In this document: piece after piece, positions 1-8,155 of the stretch
How the letters are laid out: each line of letters starts with the position of its first letter
Position numbering within the stretch: the stretch's first letter is position 1
Assembly (NCBI GenBank): GCA_964557575.1
Contig: CAZLBC010000026.1
Coordinates: 1-56,647, forward strand
Origin: CAZLBC01 sp964557575
GTDB taxonomy: Bacteria > Planctomycetota > Phycisphaerae > SM23-33
DNA: 56,647 nt
Direction: 5' to 3'
The notes under the pieces: model-generated
The model's database searches: none
What the model was told of the DNA's origin: nothing
The model's input: the letters and a program-made list of their open reading frames with translations, nothing else
Translations under genes and position numbers: made by a program

Positions 1-127
1 TCTGCTTTTCCACCCTGGCGAGTTGCTGTGAAACGGCGGATTGCGATATATCATTCGAATCCGCCGCCCGTGAAAAACTCCCTGTCTCCACCAGATCACA
101 AAAGGTCTTCATGAAACTCAACTTCAT
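1..127 (-). CDS. LysR-type transcriptional regulator, N-terminus (partial)
   Basis: The first 42 codons of a minus-strand gene read in from the window edge. The start ATG is at 127-125, with GGAG a few bases upstream. The peptide opens MKLSFMKTFCDLVETGSFSR and continues through AADSNDISQSAVSQQLARVE. This is the classic helix-turn-helix opening of LysR-type regulators: a 'F..v.etGSfs.AA' first helix, then an 'SQSAVSQQLxxLE'-like recognition helix. The effector-binding domain lies outside the window, so the regulated pathway cannot be stated. Assignment to the LysR family is secure from the N-terminus alone; the subfamily is unknown. Confidence 0.85.
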   Translation of the reverse strand, partial: MKLSFMKTFCDLVETGSFSRAADSNDISQSAVSQQLARVEKQ

Positions 128-170
128 AGACACGGCTCCGAATACATAACAACATCAACTCATTCCCACA

Positions 171-254
171 TGCGGCCGAGAGGAGTCGAACCTCCACCTC
201 CCGAAGGAGACAGGCACCTGAAGCCTGCGCGTCTGCCAATTCCGCCACGGCCGC
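171..254 (-). tRNA. tRNA-Leu (anticodon CAG)
   Basis: The reverse complement folds as a class II tRNA of 84 bases. The acceptor stem GCGGCCG pairs with CGGCCGC, with discriminator A at 171. The anticodon arm is CAGGC-TTCAGGT-GCCTG, giving anticodon CAG, which reads CUG leucine codons. A long variable arm and a GGTTCGACTCC T-loop are present. The 3' CCA is not encoded. A candidate promoter lies just upstream at 284-311 on the same strand. Confidence 0.96.
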
Positions 255-283
255 GCGATGTTACGCGTATCGGACACCAGATA

Positions 284-311
284 AAGATATTTACAATTAT
301 CTGAATGTCAA
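284..311 (-). promoter_or_regulatory. Candidate promoter of tRNA-Leu
   Basis: On the minus strand a perfect TTGACA (-35, at 311-306) is followed after 16 bases by TATCTT (-10, at 289-284, four of six matches to TATAAT). The -10 box ends 29 bases before the tRNA 5' end, which suits a short processed leader. Identified by sequence match only. Confidence 0.5.
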
Positions 312-352
312 TAGATTTTATAAATACACCAAATATACAGCACCAATAATCT

Positions 353-378
353 CCCGATGGATATTTTTTCCCATCGGG
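353..378. repeat. Perfect inverted repeat (hairpin) upstream of cmk
   Basis: CCCGATGG (353-360) and CCATCGGG (371-378) are perfect 8-base arms around a 10-base, T-rich loop. The hairpin lies in the AT-rich gap between tRNA-Leu and cmk, 53 bases before the cmk start. No T-run follows either arm, so it is not a standard intrinsic terminator. It could be an operator or a leader structure. Confidence 0.45.
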
Positions 379-430
379 GTTACTATGTGCCGCAAGTAGT
401 CTATTCTATCATAAAATTGGATCGTGATAC

Positions 431-1090
431 ATGATTATCACCATTGACGGAACGGCCGGCTCAGGTAAAAGTACGGCAGCCAGGAACCTCTCCCGCCGAC
501 TGCATATCCCCTTTCTTGATACCGGCGCGATGTACCGGGCGGTAACGTTCGCCGCCATGGAGAATGGAATCAACCTGGAACGTGATGATATGGTCACTGA
601 AATCGCCCGCAACACGGACGTACGGTTTGAACATGCGGTCGAATCACCACGGGTTTTTGCCGACGGAAAAGATGTAACGCAGGAAATCCGACGAGAGGAG
701 GTGTCCCGCAATGCCCGATACATCGCGTCGTGTCCGGCCGCCCGGCGGATTCTCGTGGCCCGGCAACGGGAACGGGGAAACGATTACGGCGATTTCGTGA
801 CGGAGGGAAGAGACCAGGGGTCGGTTGTCTTCCCATTCGCCGATTACAAGTTTTACCTCGACGCCGCTCCTGAAGAAAGGGCCCGGCGCAGATTCGAGGA
901 ACTCAGGGCGCGGGGTAACAATCCGGACGCCGACGAGGTGCTGCGGGACATGACCGCCCGCGATCACGCGGACAAAAACCGCGCGGTCGGTCCGTTGACA
1001 ATTCCCGAAGGCGCGATCATCATCAATACGGGACACTTGAGCCCGGAAGAAACAGTAGCCACCTTAATGGAACACATATCACCCCGATGA
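431..1090 (+). CDS. cmk: Cytidylate kinase
   Basis: Phosphorylates CMP and dCMP to the diphosphates with ATP in pyrimidine salvage. The 219-residue protein is a normal full-length member of the family. It opens MIITIDGTAGSGKST, a P-loop at residues 7-15, followed by the LDTGAMYRA segment typical of bacterial CMP kinases and TEGRDQGSVVFP, the CMP-kinase version of the GRD/GTVVFP motif. The stop overlaps the start of the next gene by 4 bases (ATGA), so the two are very probably co-translated. A cmk-plsC pair is a common bacterial order. Very likely correct. Confidence 0.95.
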   Translation: MIITIDGTAGSGKSTAARNLSRRLHIPFLDTGAMYRAVTFAAMENGINLERDDMVTEIARNTDVRFEHAVESPRVFADGKDVTQEIRREEVSRNARYIASCPAARRILVARQRERGNDYGDFVTEGRDQGSVVFPFADYKFYLDAAPEERARRRFEELRARGNNPDADEVLRDMTARDHADKNRAVGPLTIPEGAIIINTGHLSPEETVATLMEHISPR

Positions 1091-1848
1091 AGCCGCTGAG
1101 AAGCCATCCAAACCCCCTCCTGGTCGACAAACCGTGGCCGCCGACTGTCCAGACGGCGCATCCCTGGTACCGGCTCATTCGCCGCATTCTTCAATGCTGC
1201 GGTATGCTTGGCGTAAAGGTCAGGATTTTCAATCGGCACTACGAGCCGCCGCACGGCGGCGTTGTCTATATCTCCAACCACCAGAGTTTCTTCGATCCGG
1301 TGCTGGTTGGAATAGCACTGCAGCGGCCGATGAACTACATGGCGCGGGATACGCTTTTCAACAATCACCTGTTCCGCTTTCTGATTAGCTCTCTGAACGC
1401 CTTTCCCCTTAAACGGAATACGGCCGACACAACAGCACTGAAGGAAGCAATGAGGCGGCTGAAAAAAGGAGGCCAGGTAACGGTGTTCCCCGAGGGAACC
1501 AGGACCGGGGACGGCAGCATCGGCGACTTTCTCCCGGGGTTCGCCATACTCTCGCGCAGAGCCGCGGAATGGACGGTGCCGGTGGTCATAGACGGCGCGT
1601 TCGATGTCTGGCCGAAACAATCCGCCTTTCCCGGCCCCACGGGAGAAATAGTCCTCTGTTACGGCGAACCCATGCACCGTCAGGAGGTTCGTAATTATCC
1701 GGGAGTGGAATTCGTTAATCACATCAGGCAGCGGATTCTGTCGCTGCAGGATGACGTGCGCCGCAGACGCGGGCTTCACCGCTTCGAATACAGCGGCTCG
1801 CCGGCATCCGCCCCGGCCTCCTCTGCAATCGCCTCCGATAACCGGTAA
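1087..1848 (+). CDS. plsC: 1-acyl-sn-glycerol-3-phosphate acyltransferase
   Basis: Transfers an acyl chain to the sn-2 position of lysophosphatidate, the second acylation of phospholipid synthesis at the inner membrane. The catalytic HX4D motif is NHQSFFD, with H65 and D70. The glycerol-phosphate-binding motif FPEGTRT is at residues 134-140. The length of 253 residues is usual for the family. The start overlaps the cmk stop by 4 bases. Unusually, the last 73 bases overlap the 3' end of a convergent minus-strand gene. The C-terminal tail in that overlap is low in complexity (Ser/Ala/Pro) and unlikely to be catalytic. Confidence 0.93.
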   Translation: MKPLRSHPNPLLVDKPWPPTVQTAHPWYRLIRRILQCCGMLGVKVRIFNRHYEPPHGGVVYISNHQSFFDPVLVGIALQRPMNYMARDTLFNNHLFRFLISSLNAFPLKRNTADTTALKEAMRRLKKGGQVTVFPEGTRTGDGSIGDFLPGFAILSRRAAEWTVPVVIDGAFDVWPKQSAFPGPTGEIVLCYGEPMHRQEVRNYPGVEFVNHIRQRILSLQDDVRRRRGLHRFEYSGSPASAPASSAIASDNR

Positions 1849-2816
1849 TCAGCCATCCGGGCGCCGATCCACGACCCCATGAGCGATCCCCCGGACCCGG
1901 CGGTGATCCAGTCGACGGGAAGCGTCTCCGTTATCGGCGCTATTTCCACCCAGACGGAACCGCCCTCACCCAGGGAGGCCGCCAGGTAGATGACACACGC
2001 GCCGATTGCCGCACCGCCCCACGACGATGCGAGGCATCCCGACGGAAAGAAATGATAGGCCAGCAGTGAAGCAGCCGTGTACCCCGCAAAAAGCGAAAAC
2101 AGTATCTGCCCCCGCTCGTCGGTGCGCATGAGTACGGCACTGAGAATCAGCCCGGATACCGCACACAGAACGAAATGCATCAGGCACACCGTCCCCTTCA
2201 CCTCACGGTGTCCATCGGTCTCTTTCGTATCGGTGCCGGCACCGATACCGTAATGCCGCACAAGGAGCCGCAGACAAGCCTCCTGCCGAGGGAAGGGGCA
2301 CTGCGCGGGGGAATCGTCACAATATTTTTCATATGCCGTTTCCGTCACGGAGTCGGCAAGCCCCGACCAGTCCAGCGCAGGGACAAAAGCAGAGAGACGG
2401 CCGCGCAAATGCATGCCCACGGCCTCGGCAATCAGGAGCGTAAAAGCGAGTACGAGGACTTCGATGAGCATGCTGCAATAGAGTGTGCCGACAGAGCCGT
2501 TCCACGTTCCCAGCAACAACAGGGCCGGTTCAGAGTGAAGGGCGATTCCTCCCAGCCCAATCAGGGCGACCGCCACGGCACCGGCAGGCCGGGTCCTGAT
2601 CATGACGGTCAGGGCGATGAGAATAAAAACCACTGCCATCGCGGCGACCATCGCGAGCTTGAAAACCGCGCCCATCGGAATGAATACCAGGGGGGCCATC
2701 GGATCGACGGTGTGGGTGAACGTATCCGCGACCAACCAGTACACACACAGCATCAGCACCGTCGATGAGAGCATAACGCGCAGTTTTTCGTATTCCAGGA
2801 TTCGGTTATGGGACAT
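1776..2816 (-). CDS. Multi-pass membrane protein of unknown function
   Basis: A 346-residue protein with about eight hydrophobic stretches, roughly at residues 14-32, 40-72, 80-100, 108-130, 212-232, 245-262 and 270-285. A hydrophilic domain of about 70 residues (around 140-210) containing several Cys lies between the fourth and fifth. No family is recognised. It lies 32 bases downstream of the anti-sigma-kinase-like gene on the same strand, so it is probably the last gene of that three-gene unit and might be its membrane sensor. That role is inferred from position only. Its 3' end overlaps plsC by 73 bases. Confidence 0.7.
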   Translation of the reverse strand: MSHNRILEYEKLRVMLSSTVLMLCVYWLVADTFTHTVDPMAPLVFIPMGAVFKLAMVAAMAVVFILIALTVMIRTRPAGAVAVALIGLGGIALHSEPALLLLGTWNGSVGTLYCSMLIEVLVLAFTLLIAEAVGMHLRGRLSAFVPALDWSGLADSVTETAYEKYCDDSPAQCPFPRQEACLRLLVRHYGIGAGTDTKETDGHREVKGTVCLMHFVLCAVSGLILSAVLMRTDERGQILFSLFAGYTAASLLAYHFFPSGCLASSWGGAAIGACVIYLAASLGEGGSVWVEIAPITETLPVDWITAGSGGSLMGSWIGARMADYRLSEAIAEEAGADAGEPLYSKR

Positions 2817-2848
2817 AGTGTACCCCGGGTGACACTCAACGGCCGGGT

Positions 2849-3256
2849 TCAGGCCGTATTGCCGCCGCTTCTCTTTTTCATCGTGAGTGTATTGCCTTTT
2901 TCGTTGTAGACGACCTCATCCATGTAGGAGCGGATCAGCATTATTCCTCGGCCGAACGATCGCTCGAGATTTTCGTGTTCGGTCGGATCGGGCACATCAG
3001 CGGGCGTGAACCCGTTCCCCTCATCGGCCACAACAATGGTCACCTCGTCCTCGGAACATTCCCAGGAGATCACCAGCTTCTTGTTCTCGTCTCGTTCGTT
3101 TCCGTGCTTGATCGCATTCGCGAACGCCTCCTCCGCGGCCAGCCTGATGGCAAAAATATCGGCCTCCGTAAAGCCGGCCCCGGAAACATCATCAAGAATG
3201 GCTTCCTCGATCTCCTGGGCACATTCATAATCAGTGGGAATTATCTTCGTCTTCAT
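2849..3256 (-). CDS. RsbW-like anti-sigma serine/threonine kinase (GHKL ATPase)
   Basis: A 135-residue single-domain histidine-kinase-like ATPase of the RsbW/SpoIIAB type. The N-box EEAFANAIKHGN (N47) binds Mg-ATP. The G1 box is DEGNGF (78-83) and the G2 box FGRGIMLIRS (101-110). In this family the protein phosphorylates a STAS-domain partner and may bind and inhibit a sigma factor. The partner-type STAS gene is immediately upstream (71-base gap), which supports a partner switch. No cognate sigma factor or PP2C phosphatase gene is adjacent. The start at 3256 lacks an obvious Shine-Dalgarno, so it is less certain than the domain call. Confidence 0.88.
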   Translation of the reverse strand: MKTKIIPTDYECAQEIEEAILDDVSGAGFTEADIFAIRLAAEEAFANAIKHGNERDENKKLVISWECSEDEVTIVVADEGNGFTPADVPDPTEHENLERSFGRGIMLIRSYMDEVVYNEKGNTLTMKKRSGGNTA

Positions 3257-3327
3257 CGAGGGATTGTATCAAACGCTTATGGGAACATAAACACTGCCCG
3301 CACGGGCAACAGCGGCAATGCCATCAA

Positions 3328-3690
3328 TTATTTTTTCAACTGCGCGATACTGTCTTCCAGTTCCTTGTCAATAACAAAAATCTCGTCAAGGCGGGTAATA
3401 CTGAACACCTCGGCGATATTGGGATTGATATTACACAGGCGCAATTCACCGCTTGCTTCCCGTATCCTTTTATGGACGGTAATCAACATCCCCAGCGCGC
3501 TTGACGACATGTTGGATACATTCCGGAAATCAACGACGAGCTTGGGGGATTCGTTGTCCCGGGCAATCGCGGAAAGCGTATCTCCGATTTCTGAAATACT
3601 GACCTCGTCGAGCACCCTGGGGCTCTCGAGGACGGCCAGGTTTATTCCTTCCTGCCGGGTGATGGTAACCACCTGTTTTTCTTCGTCCAT
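3328..3690 (-). CDS. STAS-domain anti-sigma factor antagonist
   Basis: A 120-residue STAS protein of the SpoIIAA/RsbV type. The segment VVDFRNVSNMSSSALGML carries the Ser cluster S62-S64, where the family is phosphorylated by its RsbW-type kinase. The start at 3690 (MDEEKQ) was preferred to an in-frame ATG at 3729 because GGAG lies 7 bases before it and STAS domains begin at about this point. A strong promoter (TTGACA, 17, TAATAT) lies upstream at 3755-3783. It is the first gene of the unit that continues with the kinase-like gene and a membrane protein. Confidence 0.9.
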   Translation of the reverse strand: MDEEKQVVTITRQEGINLAVLESPRVLDEVSISEIGDTLSAIARDNESPKLVVDFRNVSNMSSSALGMLITVHKRIREASGELRLCNINPNIAEVFSITRLDEIFVIDKELEDSIAQLKK

Positions 3691-3754
3691 TTCATGACTC
3701 CATAATATGGTTGCGTAGAATCCGGACAATCAGCCGGTGATAGCGCGAGTGTGA

Positions 3755-3783
3755 ATATTAATTACAAGGAGCAGCAGTGTCAA
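3755..3783 (-). promoter_or_regulatory. Sigma-70-type promoter of the STAS/kinase operon
   Basis: Minus strand: TTGACA at 3783-3778, a 17-base spacer, then TAATAT at 3760-3755. This is a perfect -35 box and a near-consensus -10 box with ideal spacing. The predicted start of transcription is about 55-60 bases before the STAS start codon at 3690. Confidence 0.72.
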
Positions 3784-3840
3784 CTACAAGTTGCCGGAAG
3801 CTGACAGACCGGCTTCCGCGGCCCCTTCGGAAAACGGTTT

Positions 3841-5451
3841 TTAACTGCGATCCATCCAGTACGGAGTGGTCAGGAACCACAGGGCGGCGGCTGAAAGCAT
3901 GAAATACTTCATCGATCCCAGTTCCATGTTCCCGGACAGATAAAGGAACGCGGGAACAACGGTGGCCGCAAAAGCAACAAGGGAAATGCTTTTCACGATT
4001 TTCCTGAACCCCGGTATCTTGTTCAGAATATTCTTCTGGTGTATCCAGCTTACAAGGACGAATATCATAGCGGCCAGAAACCAGCCCGGCAGACTGACAA
4101 AGTATATCTCCACGCCGCCTTCCAGGACGAGAAACAGGCAGACGGCCAGTGTCAGCAGCCACGCGAGGCAGGCCGCCCAGTTGAAGGACTTTCCCGAGGA
4201 CTCGGCGTAATTATCCTTGAGCCCCAGTTTCCGCATCAGCCAGAAATCAACGAAAATCACCGCACCCATTGGAACGAGCACCAGTCCGTACAGGGCGACA
4301 AACCCAAGCAGCTTCATGGCGATCAACGGGAACAGTGCGGCAACGGTCGCGATCCCGCCGGTAACAAGTGTCATCTTGCGCCGCGACACCTTTGGGAATA
4401 TTGCCTGGAAGGCAAGTCCGGCACGGTAAATCGTGGGATTCGCCGTCGTCCATCCCGCGATTATCACGCAGATCAGACCGGCGATACCGCACGCATTGTA
4501 TGCAAGCGGACCCGGCAGCACGTCCGTGTTGCCGGGTTCCCGATACAGTTGAAGTGCGTAGAGAATCGAGGCGGAAATCCACGCCATGAAATGTCCGATG
4601 TACATCCCCGTACCCGAAGCCACGCCGTACCATGTTTTTTTTGCAAACCGCAGGACAGACAGGTCGGCCATCCCGATATGCATCGCAAGGTTGCAGAACC
4701 ATGCAAAGAACGTCACGTGCCAGAAGGTGAACTTCGCCTGTCCCGGCTGCGGATCGCCACCCTTCCACACCTTGGTCTCGAAGAGATTCCAGAGGTCCGA
4801 TGCGCTCTGTATTTCCACGCCGGTGTCGCTGATAAACTCGCGCAGTCCCACCAACCCGAAGGCGACGAATACCATGATCATCCAGGGCGCGGCGATGTTC
4901 GCAAAGTGGGCGACCATCCGGTAACCGTAGGCCGCGACGACGGCGATCGCCGCACCGACAGCCAGAACCGCAATGACCCATCCCGCGCTGTTGGGAAATA
5001 CATCGTTCAGGCCGGGCATGGGGAACTTGAACCAGACGCCGACAGCCGTCGCGGAGACCGTGATCATCGCGCCGGCCAGGAAGCAAAACATGACACCGTT
5101 GGCAAGGTTGTAGAGGATGACCAGTTTTCGGCCGGTAATCTTTTCGAGCTGGAAGTACATAGTGAGGCGGGATCGGGTGGCGATGGGCGCGGTCAGGAAT
5201 ACCCAGCTGAGAACAGCCAGGAGGTTCCCCACGAAAAGTCCCGCCAGCAGGTCAAATGCGCCGACGCCCGCCGCCACGAACAGCGGCCCGATCATCAGCT
5301 CGGTGCCGGCGCAGTGCTCGCCGGCGTACATGCCGATAAAACTCCTGAAACCCAGCAGCGAACGCGCGGGAACGGGTCGGCGTTCGAACTCGTCGCCGTG
5401 ACTCTCTATCTCGTCGCTCGCCGTTGCCGCCTGCACTTCCGTATCGGACAT
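3841..5451 (-). CDS. NCS1-type (purine-cytosine-permease-like) transporter
   Basis: A 536-residue polytopic membrane protein with about 12 hydrophobic segments after a 30-residue hydrophilic N-terminus. The pattern, with GMYAGEHCAGTELMIGPL early and IIAGWTTANPTIYRAGLAF in the middle, fits the cytosine/purine/allantoin (NCS1) permease family. AAGGAG lies 7 bases before the ATG at 5451. It begins 39 bases after the L-rhamnose isomerase gene on the same strand, so the two are likely one operon. The real substrate may therefore be a sugar or sugar-containing compound rather than a nucleobase. That last point is inference from context. Confidence 0.8.
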   Translation of the reverse strand: MSDTEVQAATASDEIESHGDEFERRPVPARSLLGFRSFIGMYAGEHCAGTELMIGPLFVAAGVGAFDLLAGLFVGNLLAVLSWVFLTAPIATRSRLTMYFQLEKITGRKLVILYNLANGVMFCFLAGAMITVSATAVGVWFKFPMPGLNDVFPNSAGWVIAVLAVGAAIAVVAAYGYRMVAHFANIAAPWMIMVFVAFGLVGLREFISDTGVEIQSASDLWNLFETKVWKGGDPQPGQAKFTFWHVTFFAWFCNLAMHIGMADLSVLRFAKKTWYGVASGTGMYIGHFMAWISASILYALQLYREPGNTDVLPGPLAYNACGIAGLICVIIAGWTTANPTIYRAGLAFQAIFPKVSRRKMTLVTGGIATVAALFPLIAMKLLGFVALYGLVLVPMGAVIFVDFWLMRKLGLKDNYAESSGKSFNWAACLAWLLTLAVCLFLVLEGGVEIYFVSLPGWFLAAMIFVLVSWIHQKNILNKIPGFRKIVKSISLVAFAATVVPAFLYLSGNMELGSMKYFMLSAAALWFLTTPYWMDRS

Positions 5452-5490
5452 GGGCTGCTCCTTACCTGTTACATTCGATCGCTCTCGGGC

Positions 5491-6762
5491 TCACGATCGC
5501 TCCCGGAGGACCGTGCGCTCGTATTGCCTGACCTCATCCAGCCAGGCGATCCCGACCGGCACCGAATGCCGGGTGCAATAATAATCCCAAACGGCACCGA
5601 AAGGCAAACTCTTCAATTCTTCGGCCAATGCCAGTCGCGCCGTGTAATCCCCGCGCTCCTCCAGTTCGGCAAGTCGCGCGGACGGTTCGAGCAGCGCCGC
5701 CAGCAGGGCCTTGATCATGTTCCGGGTTCCGATGACCCACGCGGCCACGCGATTGATGCTCGCGTCGAAGAAATCGAGACCGATGTGCGTTCGATCGAGG
5801 TAATCGCCGCGCGCCAGTTCGGCCGCCAGGGTCCGCAGTTCGTCGGACAGCGTCACCACGTGATCACTGTCCCACCGCACCCCCCTGCTGACGTGGAGGA
5901 GTATCTCGTCGACAAACTGGAAGACGGCCGATATCTTGTCGGAGACGACTTCCGTGGGATGAAAATGGCCGGTATCCAGGCAGAGCAGCGCCCCGCCGGT
6001 AACGGCGTACCCCAGGTAAAATTCATGGGAACCGACCACGTAGGACTCCGACCCGATACCGAACAACTTGCTCTCCACGGCGTCGCGGAGACGATCCCGG
6101 TCGATCCGTTCAGCGAATACTTCATCCAGCGCGGCCCTGAGTCTTTCACGCGGCCCCTTCCGATCAGCGGGGGTGTCCTTGTAGCCGTCCGGGATCCAGA
6201 CGTTGGCCACGGAGGGGCTCTTGAGCGCCGCGCCCATCGCCGCCCCTATCCTGCGGCAGGCGACGGCGTGTTCTATCCAGAATCGCCTGACGGTGTCGTC
6301 GGCGCTGCTGAGGGTAAAGCCGGTCTCGGCCATCGGGTGGGCGAAAAACGTTCCGTTGAAGTCGAGCCCCAGGCCGTTCCGGCCGGCCCATTCGATCCAT
6401 CGTTGGAAATGCTCAGGCTGCAGTTCATTGCGCGCCACCTTCCGGTCGCCGGTTTCCGCATAAATGGCGTGCAGATTCAGCCGGTGACTGCCGGGAATCA
6501 GTAACAGTGCCTGCTCGATATCGGCCCTGAGTTCATCGGCGTTCCGTGCCGCCCCGGGATAATTTCCCGTCGCCTGTATACCCCCGCCGTCAAGTCCTTC
6601 GCCGAGATCTTCAAACCCCCGCACATCGTCGCCCTGCCAGCAGTGTATGCTGACCGGGATGCGGGAGAGCATATCGAGGGCCGTATCGGCCTCCACGCCG
6701 ACCGCCGCATAGCGTTCTTTCGCCAGTGCATACGCATCTTCAATACCGCCGTTACCAGCCAT
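5491..6762 (-). CDS. rhaA: L-rhamnose isomerase
   Basis: Converts L-rhamnose to L-rhamnulose, the first step of rhamnose catabolism. The sequence follows the Escherichia coli enzyme closely: PVSIHCWQGDDV, GGIQATGNYPG, ELRADIEQALLLIPG, ESKLFGIGSESY, CLDTGHFHPTEVVSDKIS, HVSRGVRWDSDHVV and HIGLDFFDASINR are all present, including the metal-binding Glu/Asp/His stretches. The start at 6762 was chosen because AAGGA sits 7 bases upstream and gives 423 residues, close to the usual 419. An upstream in-frame ATG at 6822 has no ribosome site. The neighbour is a permease. No rhamnulokinase, aldolase or regulator is nearby. Confidence 0.96.
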   Translation of the reverse strand: MAGNGGIEDAYALAKERYAAVGVEADTALDMLSRIPVSIHCWQGDDVRGFEDLGEGLDGGGIQATGNYPGAARNADELRADIEQALLLIPGSHRLNLHAIYAETGDRKVARNELQPEHFQRWIEWAGRNGLGLDFNGTFFAHPMAETGFTLSSADDTVRRFWIEHAVACRRIGAAMGAALKSPSVANVWIPDGYKDTPADRKGPRERLRAALDEVFAERIDRDRLRDAVESKLFGIGSESYVVGSHEFYLGYAVTGGALLCLDTGHFHPTEVVSDKISAVFQFVDEILLHVSRGVRWDSDHVVTLSDELRTLAAELARGDYLDRTHIGLDFFDASINRVAAWVIGTRNMIKALLAALLEPSARLAELEERGDYTARLALAEELKSLPFGAVWDYYCTRHSVPVGIAWLDEVRQYERTVLRERS

Positions 6763-7028
6763 CACTCCGTCCTTTCGGGTACTGCCCAGTGGTATCGACC
6801 CGTCGCCGACAAACGGCATCATACCCGCTGATCCCGTGCTGCCCCACGAACATCAAGCCAATTGTTAGTATTATCGGGCCAAAGCTGCGGCGGATTATTT
6901 AACAACGGCAGCGTTCCTCGTATGACCCGGCCAAGGCAAACATGCCGGCCAGGCACCCGTAGAGGACCGCCGGGTGTATACCGGCGTCAGCGCCGGGGGA
7001 ATCGTCACGGTACGCTCAGTTGCAAGCA

Positions 7029-8033
7029 TCAGGCATATATGCAGGCGGGGCCGAGTTCTTCGGTGAACCCGCCGGTTTTCCACAGGTGCGCGCGAATCTT
7101 CCAGCAGAGATGGCACTTCCCCGCGTATCCCGCGGCGGGCTGAAATCCGGTTTCCCGTGCGAGGCCGAGGAGTTCCGCCGGGCCTCCGCGGACCAGCCGG
7201 CCGAGAATCGGCCGATCGGCATAATCGCGTATGAGCCGTTCTCTGATCCCGGCCACGCTCATGCCCGCGCCGGTTCTGCCGATAACGATCCCCGCACACA
7301 CTCCCGGCCAGATCTCACCGCCGGGCGACACGTGCACGTGCCTGTTTCTCAGCAACCGTTCTCTGCAGTCTTCCGCCAGTTGTTCCGGCGGGACACGGTC
7401 AAGTGTATCCGCCAGAAGTTCGGCGGCCCTCCCGTTTAATCTGTCGCGCCCCCGGGAAAGCCAGTCGACGAAAAGTTGCTGTCGCTGTTTGTCGGCGAGA
7501 TGCGCCGTATCGGTCCCGCATGCCATCCAGTCGCGCCACCGTACCTGAACCCGATCCGGCCCCAGCAGGTCCTCCGCCACCCGGGCAAGGAGGCGCACGC
7601 GCTGAAGCGGGACAAACTGCTGGTGAAACGGGTCAGCCGATATGCTCAATTTCTTCATTCCCGCCCGGTCCAATGCCGTCAATCTTTCCCGTATCAGGGC
7701 CTTGTCACGGGCCCAGAATCCGTTGGTTTCAACCTTTTCCAGCGGTCCGAGTCCGGCGGCGCTCCCCTGACGGGCAACCGCGATCAGCAGCGACCACCGC
7801 GTAAACGGTTCTCCGCCGGTCAGGTGTACGCGGCACCCGTGCGGCGAGGCCTCCTGCAGCTCCCGCCAGATACGCAGCGCGGTCTCGACATTCATGCAGG
7901 CATGTTCCTCGCCGGGCAGATTCAAATAACAGGCCTCGCAGCACGCCGGACACCGGTCCGTCAGCAATAGTCCCGCAAAGGTCCAATACTTGACCGCCAT
8001 GGGGCGGGAACGATTTTTCTTTACGCCCGGCAT
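7029..8033 (-). CDS. Radical SAM protein of unknown substrate
   Basis: A 334-residue protein with the radical-SAM signature CxxxCxxC (C28, C32, C35) in DRCPACCEACYL, followed by the family's 'HLTGGEPF' segment. The core barrel occupies about residues 15-220. A short Cys-containing C-terminal part (ending near GKCHLCWKIR) could bind a second cluster, as in SPASM/twitch proteins. No precursor peptide or known partner is adjacent. The gene is 266 bases upstream of rhaA on the same strand, so a link to rhamnose use is not supported. The start is uncertain: 8033 is used, but 8000 (MAVKYW) is also possible. Confidence 0.82.
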   Translation of the reverse strand: MPGVKKNRSRPMAVKYWTFAGLLLTDRCPACCEACYLNLPGEEHACMNVETALRIWRELQEASPHGCRVHLTGGEPFTRWSLLIAVARQGSAAGLGPLEKVETNGFWARDKALIRERLTALDRAGMKKLSISADPFHQQFVPLQRVRLLARVAEDLLGPDRVQVRWRDWMACGTDTAHLADKQRQQLFVDWLSRGRDRLNGRAAELLADTLDRVPPEQLAEDCRERLLRNRHVHVSPGGEIWPGVCAGIVIGRTGAGMSVAGIRERLIRDYADRPILGRLVRGGPAELLGLARETGFQPAAGYAGKCHLCWKIRAHLWKTGGFTEELGPACIYA

Positions 8034-8126
8034 TCCCCTATGGTAGGTTGGATTCGCGAAATTTTACGCATTGAAAAAACGCGGATTTGCAAAAATCTTT
8101 TTGAATTTCCTTTTGATTAATATATC

Positions 8127-8155
8127 CTGAAATACCGATGGAATCAGACTATAAT
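8127..8155 (+). promoter_or_regulatory. Candidate promoter of thrS-infC
   Basis: CTGAAA (8127-8132) is followed after 17 bases by a perfect TATAAT (8150-8155). The -35 box matches consensus at four of six positions. It would give a leader of about 160 bases before the thrS start. That leader contains two small hairpins: TGTTCC/GGAACA at 8204-8209 and 8230-8235, and ACGCA/TGCGT at 8238-8242 and 8248-8252. Confidence 0.4.

Noticed and set aside
353..378. Hairpin upstream of cmk as an intrinsic terminator
   Set aside because: The stem is good but neither strand has a T-run after it, and no gene ends there. It is listed only as an inverted repeat.
4039..6504. Open frame of 821 codons on the plus strand opposite the permease and rhaA genes
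   Set aside because: It mirrors the strongly conserved minus-strand rhaA and permease genes. Its protein is Arg/His/Gln-rich with no recognisable fold and has no ribosome site.
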